Below, piece by piece: positions 23,571 to 37,000 of a stretch of DNA of 64,000 bases (positions are counted from its first letter, which is position 1; each line of letters begins with the position of its first letter). The translations under genes were made by a program, and so were the position numbers. This DNA comes from Calycina herbarum (lineage: Eukaryota > Ascomycota > Leotiomycetes > Helotiales > Pezizellaceae), in assembly GCA_001414485.1 (NCBI GenBank), contig LLEY01000076.1:124001-188000 (forward strand), given 5' to 3'. The notes below the pieces were generated by a model, which made no database searches, was not told the DNA's origin, and was given only the letters and a program-made list of their open reading frames with translations.

Positions 23571-26012
23571 GGTGGCGGATTGATGAAGTGATGGAGGTAT
23601 TATTGTTTGGGTATTAAGTGAAGTGTTAGTGATGAAATAAAAATATCCCCCACCATGACCAAGTCTTTATACAAATAAAACAAACACGGACTCGGGACAA
23701 CCTTCTGGCCCAGCTTTGAAAGCAAATATACAAAACACGAAAATATCCAAAGTGAGGAAAGTTCGCTCCACCTCACGTCCCAATTGGGAAATCAATCGAG
23801 TCTTGGCATCTATTTCAAGGGTTGCGACCCCTGGACTTTCACGTACTACACCCAACGACGGGTTTAAGCTTCAAAAAAGAGAAGAAGTCAAGCACGATCT
23901 AAATCTCCGCCTATCTTAAATCCTAATGAGGAAATCAATCGAGTCTGGGAAGCTATTTTGGGGCATGGGCTTGCGTCAGCTCTGGTTAGGCGTAGGCAAC
24001 TTTTCAAAATTGAACGATAAGATTGTGCTTTGTCATGTAAACACTTGGTAGATCTTCTTTATTTATGTGCCTAGAAAAATTAAAAGTCAAGAGGAAATGG
24101 GTTTGAAGAAGCGTTGTCTCGTCTTCACTTCTCGCTACTTCCGTTGTGGCTTCGAGCTTTGAGAGAAACCCAGTGACCATTCTACATATATCCCCGAGTA
24201 ACATTTATTTAATTAGATTATACTGAAATATCTGTTAGAATTAAGTTATTAACGTGCACAAGGATGAAACAATTAAGAAACATGATTTTCCACAAACCTC
24301 GTTCACTCAATTAAATTAACTCTCATTTTTAAGTACAATTTTCCATCGTAAACGTTATCCAAGTATACAGTAAGCCCAAACTGGAAATAATTAATTCTGT
24401 TATCTTCATTATCCCCACTGCGTTCGAAAAATTCAATTACCTCACACCTTTCAGTACAACTTTTATTCGCAAAGTGACTTGGTGACCCAAAATCTCAACA
24501 GTATAAGATAAAACAGGAGAAGTCCATAAATCAAAAACTCCTCTCTTAAGCAGAACAATCCGATAAGTTTGTAGTGATAAAGTATATCTCAAAACCCCAC
24601 AGCACTACACGACCTACTTTCCCTTCTCCGACATTCCCATTTTCCCTGTTCTCAATACCATCGACCATGTTGATTTACAAACGTACTCCCCGCTACACTA
24701 AGAAAACCCAAGATCTCGCATTCCAAAAAGCTTAAAGACAGTTTACCCCTCAAACTCCAAGCAGAAAATCACATAGACAATCACGATAACTACTTTCTTC
24801 CCTGGGAGATAACTTGTACTCTCTTTCTCAATCCTTGTTATCTGAATCAACTACCTACTACCACCCACCTCAAAGAACATCCCATCACAAGAGACTCTCC
24901 TTAATACACAACGGCCACAATGATAAAAAAGAACTTAAACTCTCTCAACCTGGAAGTGAACCCGATTACGCACCATTCCTAACAATCCCCCAGAAAAGTC
25001 ATAGATTCGCGCTCAAATACCACTCCTTGACTAATCCCATCCCACCCATTCCATTACTTCTATACAACAAATTACAACATACTATCATAAAAATACATAG
25101 TACTCTGTAAGTCAGCTCGAATCTCAATATAAAATAGCGCACACCTAAACACTCCCACCCCACCTTCTACTTCGTCCTAACAAACTTCCCCCCCAAGAAA
25201 AGAAACAAGAACAAAGAACATCAACCATAAAACCTCTCATCTCGCACCACTCAGCTCAGCTCGTCACGTCAGACAAAACCTAGAACCCACTTACCACAAG
25301 TCAGTCTACTAAAAAACCAGGCTCCTACCTTCCCTCGGCAACCCAGAGTGTTTCCCGCCACGGCGTCGACTAAGGGAAGGAGCGACCTTGAGTGTCGTGT
25401 CAAGGATCGAGGTCATTTCAAGGGTTGAGGTATAGGAGTGCGAGGGGAAAAGAGCGACCTCACATCCTTTCCAGATCGTAGGTCTACAGGAACTAGGCCT
25501 CTCTTCTTCAAGCCAGGGAAGGCAACGACTCTCAACCTCAACACCCCCAAGCGCCCGTCGATCGTTCCCACCTCAGTCAAAATACCCAAGAAAAGTTTGA
25601 TCCAGACACGGGACCTCACAATTGAATTTGCATAGCAGCAAATTCAAGATCACTTAAATCACAAGAATCACGCCAAAGAAAGAGAAATGGATATATATAA
25701 AAAAATGAATGTCTGTATTGTAACCCCCCTTTAAAAACCAAAGAGGCAAGGCCTATTATGCACGCAACCCCCTTCCTACCATATTATTTAAAGGAAAAAA
25801 CTCAATTCCCATGCAACAGACGTAATAAAAAGAACACCTCGAACCAAACGCCCCCAAATTCAACCATCATCATCAAAAAGGCCACAAAGACAAAAAGGAG
25901 AAAACACTAAACATGCGGCTAATTTAATATACACTACACATAAAAAGAATGCTTTTTTACCGCCTCCCTCCATTTCTTTATGCAATCATCCCTTCCCTTC
26001 CCCTTTCCATTC
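23571..26012. other. intergenic region, 2.4 kb, no gene seen
   Basis: Upstream of the dehydrogenase and downstream of the class VII chitin synthase. Sequence is AT-moderate with C/A-rich stretches around 24800-25300. A near-repeat is visible: GGGAAATCAATCGAGTCTTG (23788) and GAGGAAATCAATCGAGTCTG (23930) occur about 140 bases apart. No convincing ORF. Confidence 0.45.
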
Positions 26013-29000
26013 CTACATATTCGCCAACTCAGCATCAATCATGCGATCCAAGTACACCTTTCGGTCCCCCACCAACTCAGTCTGCAACCTCTGCTCAACA
26101 AGAGCGCGGACTTGCTTCTTAGTAACAGTATCCAAGTCCACCTCTCTCAAGCAAGCCTGGATGGCGTCCACGATCGCCATATCGTCTGGGCCGGCATTTC
26201 CACGTTGGAAGTCAAATTGACTAGGCGTTCTCGCGCCCGAGAAGCCCAGGGCACTTCTTGAACGACCTCCCATTCCAGGCGAGCCAACTTGCTCAGGGGA
26301 CATCATAGCCATGCTAGGACGTTGCGAGTGTCCTTGTGGGTAATCCTGATAAGGAGATGCCGATCGATCTTGAAGATTTCCACCAAGAGACATCATGGAT
26401 TGTTGGCGGGTGGCTGGGTTATCCGTATACGGCGCGACGGAGTATACCGATTGGCGAAGTCCAGCGTAACCCGGTGAGACAGGTGGTGCGTAGTGGCTAC
26501 GACCCGGGAATCCAGTGAGGATAGTGGAAGCTGGTTTGACGGATGAGTACATGGATTTCATGTCATCCATCTCGTATTGATCCTCGTAGTTGTCATATGC
26601 CTTCTCGGCAGCAACGCCGCGACGACCAGGGAGGTTGTTGGTGAGGGCATAGTCGTCCCATCGTTGGAGAGGAATGCTTCGAGGGTCGAAACCCTCATCG
26701 TCGACAGCCACGATTTGTTTTCCGCCCTTCTCTCCAACGACAATACGGGTGTTACCCCACGAGAAGTTGTCTTGGTTCCAGAAAGAGTACATTGGAAGGA
26801 CGAACGAATAGATGGGGAAGGCGAGGATGTAGATGATCATCCATCCGATATGTTGCCATTGACGTTTGAGGATGAAGATAAGTGCCTGAAGACCATACAC
26901 GGCTGCTATCATAATGATGGAGATCAATGGGAATGGACCGGTATGACTGGCAACCAAGTAGATGAGGTACCCCAAGTATACAGTGGTCGCTGGCAAGATG
27001 ATTGTACCGAGAAGATCAATAAACACGACGAATCTCATACTGAAACAGCAGAAACCGCACATTTCCTTGATCCAGACCAATTCAGCCAAATTGTGGATGG
27101 TAGAGTTGATCCATCTACGTCTTTGAGATAACAGGACGCTCCAAGTTTCTGGTGCTGCGGTACTTGCGAAAGCATCGGGAATAAATTTGTAAGACATGTA
27201 TGGGAAGTGTTTGGTCATCAGGGTGGTAAGGAAACGATCTTCACCAAGAGATAACAAATTCTTCTTGTGTAAGGTATCAACAGAGCAATCGGAGTAGGCG
27301 TGAACGATGGCATCAGAAATGATGAGAGGTTTTCCTTTATCAGCGGTTCGAAGACGATACATGGAGAAACTATGAAAGTTAGCATTGGGGATTCTGGTGT
27401 TCAAGCATTAGGAGGGTATCCTTACCATCCAGGCAAACAGGTGACACTGCCAAAGAGGGATTCGAAGGCTTTGGCGAGATGATGAGAAATGTAGTACTCG
27501 TAAACTTGAATCATAGTCCACCAAGAGCGCTCTTCATTTTCAAGACTGGTCTCTCCACAAATACCCGCGATTTTAGCGTTGTTTGCACAAGCAGCGACGA
27601 GACGATTGAGAGAGTCCTCGCGAACACTTGTATCAGCATCAACCATGAGAAGATACTCGTAGAGTTCAGGATCGACACCGATGATATTGTTTATTTGATG
27701 GAACATCTCGAGTTCAAGTGGCGACATGGGGGATCGATGATGGACACGGTTTAAGAAGCTCATGAGGACGATTTGGGAGTCTCGTTTACCACGATTACCG
27801 GGCTTGGACTTGGACTGTTCGGATTCTTTGCCGACCTTTACCACGACGATGTAGGGAACGACATTTCCTTCGTACTCGTAGAGACCAGAGTAGACTTTTC
27901 CGTAATTGAGTTGTTCGCTGCTGTCTCCAATAGATTTGAAAGGAAGAGCGGGTGGGTCGATCTTGGGGTCGACACCGAGAATATCCAGAACAATTTTGGG
28001 TGTAGGCCTGTCATTACCCCCACCAACAATCATACCGTCACAAATGACGCAGATAAGTTTTCTTTTATTGTCATATTGTAAAGCGGTCAATGAGTCGAGA
28101 GCTTTTCGTAGCGAGTCTTCTCCTTCGGTATAGGCAGGGACTTGACAAATAACGAACTTGTCCTGTGGTTGTGGACGACGCTTGGAGCCGAACTGCAAAG
28201 CAGCCAAAAACTTGACCAAAATAACAGCGCAGAGAATGATGGTAAAGGCGAGGAGAATGTAGTTGTTGATTTGACATCGGACTGAATCACGGAAATCTGG
28301 AATTCCGGCAAAAAAGACATTGTTGAAACAATTCAAGTTGTTCGAAATGATGGTCTGTTCGGTAGAGTTGGCGGCGTCGTACATCTTATCCCATTGTGTT
28401 GAGATATCCATACCAGGATTGGCCTTGATCAAAGTCGATACTTTGTCATCGAGGAAAACATAGGAAGCCAAGTTGCCTTTGAGATCAGCGGTATAATAAT
28501 AGTTGGTCAGATCGTAGATTTTGCCCTTCAAAATGAACCACATGTGTTGATTGTCTTGTCCATCAGACTCGACCTTGCTCTTTTTGACCACCAAATCTCC
28601 CTTGTAGTATTCCTTGATCTTTGGCAAGAATTTTGAACCATACCAGTTGATGTCGTATAATGCACTATCCTGGAATGGTTGACGCTTTGGACCAGAGATA
28701 TGTTCAGCAGCACTGTTTGCAACAGTAGTATTGGGTAATAGGTAGATAGTGTCATCGGTAACAACACCTGGGCAGCCAACAGTGAGCGGGGGAACAAAGT
28801 AGTCGTCCAAGGCAAGACCAGCAAATTCTATCATGGTAGTTGAGGTAGTTTTGGTGGTGGTGTCACTGTGTTGAGTCTTGTAGAATTTGGTAAAATCGTA
28901 AACTTTGCCGTGAATGCTGGCATAATAGTCATTGGTAGCAGTGTGTTGGGCAACCTCAGCAGTATTCCATGCCTTGTCCTTAAGAGGGCAAAGAAGTTTA

Positions 29001-31438
29001 CCGAAAGCGACAATCCAGAAAATCATAAGAGCATTCGAGAAGAGAATTCCGAAAAACAGAACAAGCTTCTCTCGCCATGCAAGTCGGACATCTGGTCGCT
29101 TCATTCGACCGATGTACCGAAGAAGGAATGACGGAATCCAGAATGTCATGGCCCAGACAATACCAACCCAAATACGTCGACTCATGGTGGTTTCCGTGGT
29201 CGTGATACTCTTGGGTTCTGCCATTTCAGGGTCCATGCCACTGACCAACTCGCCGTGCTCATTAGTGTAGTATACTTGACCTTTCACGTCATCTCCTTTC
29301 AATCCAAGACCATAGTCACCAGCGCTGATGTTTCTTGAAGGGGCAATGGAACGGGCACCGAGAGCACTGCGAGGCATGGTTGCTGAGCTTTGTTGCCTTT
29401 GAACCAACATATCCCGACTCCCGTTGGGCGTTAATTCGTTCATAGGTTGGAAGAAACCACTTCCGTTGTTAGGACCAGACGAGTATCCCGTATCCAGTGG
29501 TTGAGCAGCCATTCCGAAAGGACCATCATCGGCGGGTTTAAGATCAAGCATGCCCTCTGCCTCCCACCAAGCGCTTTCTCTCATCCAAATACGTTCTGTA
29601 CCAACAACGACTTCTCCGTTGCTCCAACCACGTTCCATAATCCAGCTCTCGATGCCATCCCGGCCGTCCTTGCAGCCCAAAAGAGCATATCTCTGGCAAA
29701 ACTCATCGTGGTCAAAATCTGCTGTGAAGTCGAGATTCTTGTTCCTGCGGTTGGCCCATTCAGGAAGTCTCCATGCACGTAATTGCCTTGAAACTGTTCC
29801 AGCTGACCATGCTGAAGTGACGGATGGGAGTGAGGCAAGACTGGCGGGAGATTCATCGGTGGGGTGTAAGGATAAATGATGCCACACTCGACTTGTTCCA
29901 AGAACGGCTGCGAGATCAAGACGACCTTGACGACCGAGATTCACACCTTGACCCTCCACAGGGAAAAGAATCTTCTTGAGAAAACTATCCTCTTCGCCCT
30001 CTCTACCAACCTTCTCGAGGACGACTTCACGTCTCTCGAGCTCATGTTCACGCTCACGTCCGGCAGGTCCAGTCATAATACCCAGGTCCGGTCCCACTTC
30101 CGACAAGGCATTTTGCATCTCCCGCAAGACTGATGAGCCGGCAGCTACCACATCGACACCATCCTCCTTCATTTCGGCGTTGATTCCCTGGGTGTCATCA
30201 AAGACACCTCGCATAGCTGCTGCTTTTCCAAGTGTAGCATCCGGGATTTCCAAAACAGTGATGCAAACGGTATCCCCGTTATCCTCTTCTGTGTTGGGGG
30301 TTCTAGCACCTGGTCCACCATCACTTGAGGAATCGCCGTCCCGGATTCGCTGCATATGGCTGCTGATTGCCTCATTGGCTTTCAGAATGACCCAGTCGAC
30401 GAGAGCCTCGTATAAACCACCGATCAAAGTCTCGCGTTCCTGCATGCTGCATTGTTTGATGAGGACTTCTGGCTCGAGTCCCAGAAGCCCACCCACATCC
30501 TCGCATACTTCCTCCAAAGCTTCCTCGTCCAGATTGTAAGTTAGAGTATCACCAAGCTTCAGTAAACCGGCCAAAATCGATATCAGGTTTCGGTGGGCGG
30601 CTCCTTTGATTCCAATTTCCTTCAGGGCCGCTCTAAAGTCATCTGCGGAAGCAGCATCGTCTGCTGTAGGAAGATATGAAGGCGGATCGTAAGTTCCGGA
30701 TCTGGCAAGAAGAGTATAGTTCGAGGCATGTTTCAGACCCAAAAATTCGCGTTCAGCCGGTGTCGAGGCAGATGTTAAAAGATAGTAAAACACATCGAAT
30801 GCTCGGTATCCTGCCTCAGAAGGGATGCTGATCAATCCCTTCGAGGTGTCAATTCCGCCTTCGGATAAAGCTATGGAAGCTGCTGTAAGATTTCCTGCCA
30901 AAGTAAGAGTCAAGGTGATACCGAGGGCGGATTGTCGGGGCGTAGAAGGATTCTGTGGAGAAGCTGTATGTATGAAAGGTCGGAGGGCATTCAGGGCTGT
31001 ATACAATGTAGAAGGAATCGAAAGTGGAAGCGTTCCGAGGAAGGGTTCGAGCACTGAAGGAGTTGATGGATGTAGTGATCTTGTGAAGGGTTAGAAATGT
31101 ATTGTTTTGTTTCGAATGGGATTGACGACTTACGCTAATACGACACAACCGTCCTCGGCACGCCGTCTTGCATGTTCCCAAGCTCGAGCAGCTAATGCTG
31201 GATCGACGGTACCTCCTGTACGCCCTTCATTGTCAACTTGGGTAGCAGAAAGCCATGTGTTGACCACTAGACTGGTGCTTGCATCAAGCCTGTAAGGCTG
31301 CCCGGATGTGTAGATTGTATGTGTAGAATTCAGCAGAGTCGTGGTTGAGACCTGTGTGGATTGCTGAGCGGCGGGATTGATATTACGAGAGCCTGGGGCG
31401 GAGGAGGTAGTGGAATATGTTGAAAAGCGGTTCGCCAT
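26013..31438 (-). CDS. chsVII: class VII chitin synthase with myosin-like N-terminal domain
   Basis: Three exons, 31438-31134, 31079-27426 and 27369-26013, give 1771 residues, the usual size for class VII. The N-terminal 600 or so residues resemble the class V myosin motor but have no GESGSGKS P-loop. Then come transmembrane segments, a cytochrome b5-like lipid/haem fold region, and the glycosyltransferase-2 chitin synthase core: LMVDADTSV (catalytic Asp), LGEDRFLTT and [10 protein letters not shown] near residue 1400. Several C-terminal membrane helices follow, and a DEK_C-type domain ([29 protein letters not shown] split over its length) ends the protein. The second intron interrupts the conserved LPGCFSMYR segment and has a GCTAAC branch. 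It polymerises chitin from UDP-GlcNAc at the plasma membrane and is head-to-head with the class V gene. Confidence 0.93.
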
Positions 31439-34096
31439 GGCGATGATTGAGGACTTGTGGTCCTCCTTTCCCCCCTAATTGTTGTTCTCCAACTGACGCC
31501 AAATGTATATCCAATGTTTTGATGATATTCGAAATCCAAAATTATGGTTCGACTGGGCGATGAGACCGACAGTCGAGGTAGGGGATATTCTCGAGTTCGA
31601 GTGGCGGTTCGACGTGGAAAGTATTTGGGTTTGGGTTGTGAGGGATGAGGTGGGTAGTAACTGACTGCCAACTCTCGAGGTCGGTCGCTGAGCAACACTT
31701 GCCGCTGGAAAATATGAGCACAGCAACGGCGGGTTTAACGAAAGGATGTATTACAACGGATTAAGAAAGAACAGAAACAGAGCAACCAGAACGAGTGAGG
31801 TGAATGTTGACGGAGAGGAAATGGAAGGCGTGTAGAACAACTGGACGACACTCCCAAAAAGATTGAATAGGTAGCGAGATGATGGAGGATTGAGGTCGGA
31901 ATGAAGCGTGCTGCTCGACTTGACGTGGTGGAATGTCCCAGGCTTGGAATTCTCAGCCCCCGGTCCTGTCAGGTTCAGTTGCGTTGACTTGACTGCGCTG
32001 TTTATTCACGGCCGCCGTAGTTAGCCGGAGCCCCTGAATTGACCTCTCTCTTTCGCCCATTCATCATTCAATCTGAGTGTCATTGCCATCAATACGAACT
32101 CACCACGGCTGCTTTAAATGGCTGTATTTGACTTCGCCACTCTTCTGCCACTGTCCTCTCTCTGCCACTTTCTTTTCTTACTCTTCCACCACTGCCACTG
32201 GCTAGCTTCCGCAAAGCCCACTTCAGTCATCAAAGCGGCAGGCGGTAGCTGATCTCGATTTATTTTTGGATCAATGCATATGTCAACTTCTCCACCACTG
32301 TCAAGGAACCAATGGCAAAACAGCTGCAACTTTTCAAAAAAGAAGAAAAAGTTGGATGAACTTATGTGTCGAAAGTACATTCATCTGAGAGGTGAAGAAT
32401 TATCGTATGTGATTGCTCATGGAAGACCAGAACAGGATCGACAAACAGATTCAGATAAAATGAGCATGTCCCTACATTTCTTTTTGCAAAGTCAAAACCG
32501 AGGTCACCGTAGATTTTAGGGGGTTCCGTTTGCCCGCTACTATACCCCATATTGAGAAGCGTCATGATCTCTCTGGAAGGTTTGGAAAGACTTCTCCACT
32601 TGAATGTTGGAGACTCGTTTAGCTTACAATATCATCCGGGATCTTGGTTTGAGGACTCCACAGGCCAAGTGAAGTGCATGATTAACATATGCTAGCAGAT
32701 CAAATCCAGATTTCTTGGATATAAAGTTCTTCCGTTTGATGTGAAGCAAATCACTTCTTTTTATTCCATTCTTTGTACGCTGTACACCACATGTGAGATT
32801 TACATTGTGGCGGACTGACGAAAATCCCACTCGGCCGCCAGATCCAAGCAGCTTGCATGGCCTGTTTAACGGCATTGGTGGTTTTGCATGAGAACCAATC
32901 CCAACTTCCCAACACGAAGTGAGGAGGCCCCTCTGTGTTGTGCAGCGGAACCGTCCGGATAAATTTCATCGTGCGGTTGAAATATTTCCCTGGTTGGTTC
33001 ATACAATACGGTGGTGCTAGTACTACTTGGTACCTACCTACCTGTAAAGGGGAGGCTGTGTATCTCGCGATGGCCATTAAAAGCGGCAGGAAAGAAAATG
33101 TTGGGGTTAGTACTTTCAATTGAAAGCTGGAAGAACAAGAGCTTGTATTTACTGCCGCTTTAATATCCATCGCGAGCTGACCTGGGGATGGAGCTCTTTT
33201 CCTCGTGTTGAAAATCCGGCGAAAGGTGGGCGGCGGATACGAAGGAGACAGCAGGCTTCGGCACGCCGGAGGAGGCTCTGCAGGTGTTGTTGCATTCTAG
33301 AGTGGAGCTACATAGAGAACTGGGTGAATAATTTTATCATTTGAAGGCACCAATACAAGCCTAAAAGAGACCGTTTGAGAGTACCCATACGCGAGTGAAT
33401 AGGTTCGGAGGCTTAGTTTGAAGTAAACAAAAAGGGGCTGATGAGGCTTATAACCAACAGAATAAACAGTAAAAACAATAGAAGCTTCTTGAGTGTTTTT
33501 TCTAACCCACCCTGACAGCGGATTGGATATGAATTAATAATTTTCACGTCAAAAACTTCCATTGTCCTTCCAGAAAGTATGCTCCCCCTTTAGTGGTGTA
33601 GGGGAAAATCCCGAAATAGAACAGAGTACGGCGACCTACAACCTACTTAGCCATAATTGCCCAAATCTCGCGACCGGTGACCCTTGCAACAACACACCCA
33701 CCCGGCTTTCTGCTTCTGCCCAGCGAGAAGTTGACGGCATCTGGATCTTCTCCTTCATCTCACTCACTTCGAAGCTTCTTTCTTCGACATTTGCATCTTC
33801 ATCTTTTTTGGATGCTGTGCTGACAGCTTCGCTTCTTTCCCCGACACTCGCTCTTGCTTCACCTACAGGCTACACCTTCGTTCGCTTCCTGCACCTTTCT
33901 TTTCCCGCCAGCATTGGGCCATTTCGTTACCCAGGAGACTCCTGAGTGCTAATCACGACACACGAGAACCTCGACTCGCTCCAACACCAACACCTGCCTC
34001 AACAACACTAGCAAGCGCAATCTTGGGCAATTGAATAAACACACCATACAGAGAGTTAAACATCCTGACCACGGGTTTCGACCCAGACATCCAAAC
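31439..34096. promoter_or_regulatory. bidirectional promoter region between chitin synthases VII and V
   Basis: A 2.66-kb spacer separates the two divergent chitin synthase start codons. Apart from the inverted-repeat element at 33064-33176 I see no gene. CT-rich tracts near 33750-33930 precede the class V start, as is common for fungal promoters. Confidence 0.55.
33064..33176. mobile_element. MITE-like element (copy 2) inside the chitin synthase promoter
   Basis: The left arm at 33064-33090 reads CTCGCGATGG...ATTAAAAGCGGCAG. The reverse complement of 33150-33176 reads CTCGCGATGG...ATTAAAGCGGCAGTA. The centre carries a perfect 14-base palindrome, CTTTCAATTGAAAG (33113-33126). The inner ends (ATTAAAAGCGGCAGTA) are shared with the 8230-8469 element, while the outer ends differ. 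No ORF, 113 bp. Confidence 0.75.
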
Positions 34097-37000
34097 ATGG
34101 CCTCGAACAATCAAGGTGGAGGGGCTCACTCGCAACCATCCCTTCCTGCCCTTCCTGCTCATCTTCAGTCCGATACGCATCTCACAGCACACCTTGCCAG
34201 CCGATTCCACGTTTCCTTACCTACTGCACAACTCTCGTCCCACGCGTTAATATCACTTAATACATATGCTTCTTCGAGCAAAGGTCCGGATGGAGGAAAG
34301 GAGGGATCCGCCATGGGCGGAGCGGAAGAGCTGGCAGAGAGAGCTTTCACCAGACTTGGTTCACGTTCGGAGAACCAGGCCGTCGTCTTCCTGTGAGTTG
34401 CAAGCCGTTGATAAGACGAAATAAACAAAACTAACTTTTTTTTCCAGCGGAGAATCTGGTTCAGGTAAATCAACGATTCGATCTCATCTCCTCGCGGCCC
34501 TCCTCCACAAGCCAAAAACACCGCTCTCCACCAAATTAGAATACGCCGCATATGTTTTTGACACATTGACAACCACCAAGACTGCTACAACACCTACGGC
34601 GTCAAAGGCCGGTCTGTTCTTTGAACTTCAGTATGATACGACATCCAGCGTTCACCCAACCCTGATTGGAGGAAAACTTTTGGATCACAGACTGGAACGA
34701 AGCAGAGTTGCGTCCGTACCAACAGGAGAACGTAGTTTCCACGTTCTTTATTATCTTTTGGCAGGAACTAGCCCAGCAGAAAAGAGCCATCTCGGCCTTG
34801 AAAATACAGCTTCTTTTGTAGCCACCCCTGGGCAGAATATCAGACAATCTGGATCCGCTCATCAGAAAAGATGGCGATACCTTGGCCACCCCACACAGAT
34901 GAAAGTGGGTATAAACGACGCCGAGGGTTTCCAAAAGTTCAAGACTGCTTTAAGAAAATTGGAATTCCCTAGGAGCGAGATTGCCGAGATTTGCCAGGTA
35001 TTGGCCAGTATTCTTCACATTGGTCAACTTGAATTTGAGACCACATCAGATACCACCACGACAGGGGATGATAGTGGTGGCTTTTCTCACGAGGGTGCTC
35101 AGATGGTCACCGCCGTCAGCAACAAAGATGTCTTGGGTATGATTGCTGCATTTTTGGGAGTAGGAGCCGCAGATTTGCAAACGACTCTGGGTTACAAGAC
35201 TAAGATTCTTCAACGTGAGCGTGTCACGGTCATGCTCGACCCCCGAGGTGCCAGAAGCAATGCAGACGAGCTTGCCCGGACTTTGTATTCTCTGCTTGTA
35301 GCATATGTTGTTGAAAGTATCAACCAAAGAGTTTGTGCAGTGGAAGAGAGTGTTGCAAACACAATTTCGATCATCGATTTTCCCGGATTCTCGCAGCAAC
35401 GCTCCACGGATTCTACACTAGATCAGCTTCTGAACAATGCGGCCACGGAATCCCTCTACAACTTCACCTTGCAGAGTTTCTTTGAGGCCAAGGCGGAAAT
35501 GCTTGAGAGCGAAGAAGTCAATGTAGCAGCCACTAGTTACTTTGACAATTCAGACGCTGTCAAGGGACTTCTCAAGCACGGCAATGGACTGCTCAGCATC
35601 CTCGATGACCAAACCAAACGAAGTCGAACTGATGCCCAACTTCTTGAGAGTCTTCGAAAGCGATTTGAGGGAAAGAACCCCGCGATCGCTGTAGGCAGCT
35701 CAACGGCCAGACTTCCTGGTAGCAATTTTGCAACCCACAACGCATCCGCTTCTTTTGCTGTCAAACATTTTGCCGGAGAGGTGGATTATCTCGTCGCTGG
35801 ACTCGTAGAAGAAAACGGTGAAGTGATTTCAGGTGATCTCATGAATCTCATTGCTTCTACCAAGAGTAACTTCGTTGGCCAACTTTTCGGCCAGGAAGCT
35901 CTACAAACTATGGTACACCCCCAAGAAAAAACTACCATTATGCAAGCTCAAGTCAGCTCCAAACCCCTACGAAAGCCTAGTGTCATGCGCAGGAAGGGCG
36001 ACCGCCCAAACAGATTTGGGACCCAAAAAAAGAGCAACCAGCAACTTTTCGGGGATTCAAACGAAGATGTCACAGAAATTATCGAACCCGACAATGGACG
36101 AAGAGGCCGCAATCTTGACCAAGGAGCTGCAGCACAGTTTCTCTCATCACTAGACAATGTCACCAAATCTCTTACTGCGCCAAATACCAACCCCTATTTT
36201 GTATTCTGTCTCAAGCCTAATGATCGAAGAATCGCCAATCAATTCGACAGCAAATGTGTGCGGACTCAAATACAAACCTTTGGTATCGCTGAAATCAGTC
36301 AACGATTACGCAACGCGGATTTCAGTCTCTTTCTTCCGTTTGGGGAGTTCCTAGGCCTTGCAGATGTCGATATCGCCTTGATTGGTAGCGAGCAACAAAA
36401 AGTTCAGATGGCAGTGGAAGAGAAAAGATGGCCTCAGAATGAAGCTAGAGTCGGTGCCACCGGGGTCTTTTTGAGTGAAAGATGCTGGTCAGAGATTGCC
36501 AAGTTGGGTGAAAGAGGCTTCATCGCAGGCCGATACCCTACCACTTCGGAATACGGAGGCGATGGAATGCTTACTCCCGATCCGAATGGCACTTATGGAA
36601 CTTCCAAAGATCGCCTTCTTTCCTCGCCATCGGGTCTCACCCCTTCTCCTGGTGCTTACATTTATGGGTCCGACAAGAAGTCTGGTTACTTCGGTAGCCC
36701 AGATGTCGACACACGATCTGAAGCCGGAGTGTCTGCTCTCGGTCAGGGTGACATGTTCCGAAATCTTGATACCAGAGAGCAAATGGCCGAAAAGGGCAAC
36801 GAGAAAACCATGGTTGAAGTCGAAGAAGTCAAAATAAGTGGAAGCCGAAAGAGATGGGTTGCCATGACTTGGGTGATGACCTGGCTCATACCTGACTTCC
36901 TCATCAAACATATCGGTAAAATGCCACGGAAGGATGTACGACAAGCCTGGCGAGAGAAGTTGGCCATCAACATGATGATTTGGCTGTCTTGTCTATTCGC

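Noticed and set aside
24814..25110. 98-codon plus-strand ORF in the 2.4-kb spacer
   Set aside because: No splice context, no motif, and composition like the surrounding non-coding sequence.
26577..27131. 184-codon plus-strand ORF
   Set aside because: It is antisense to the C-terminal part of the class VII chitin synthase; composition mirrors that gene.
32240..32262. AAAGCGGCAGGCGG resembling the MITE inner end
   Set aside because: The match is short, lacks the flanking ATTA and any inverted partner, so it may be chance.
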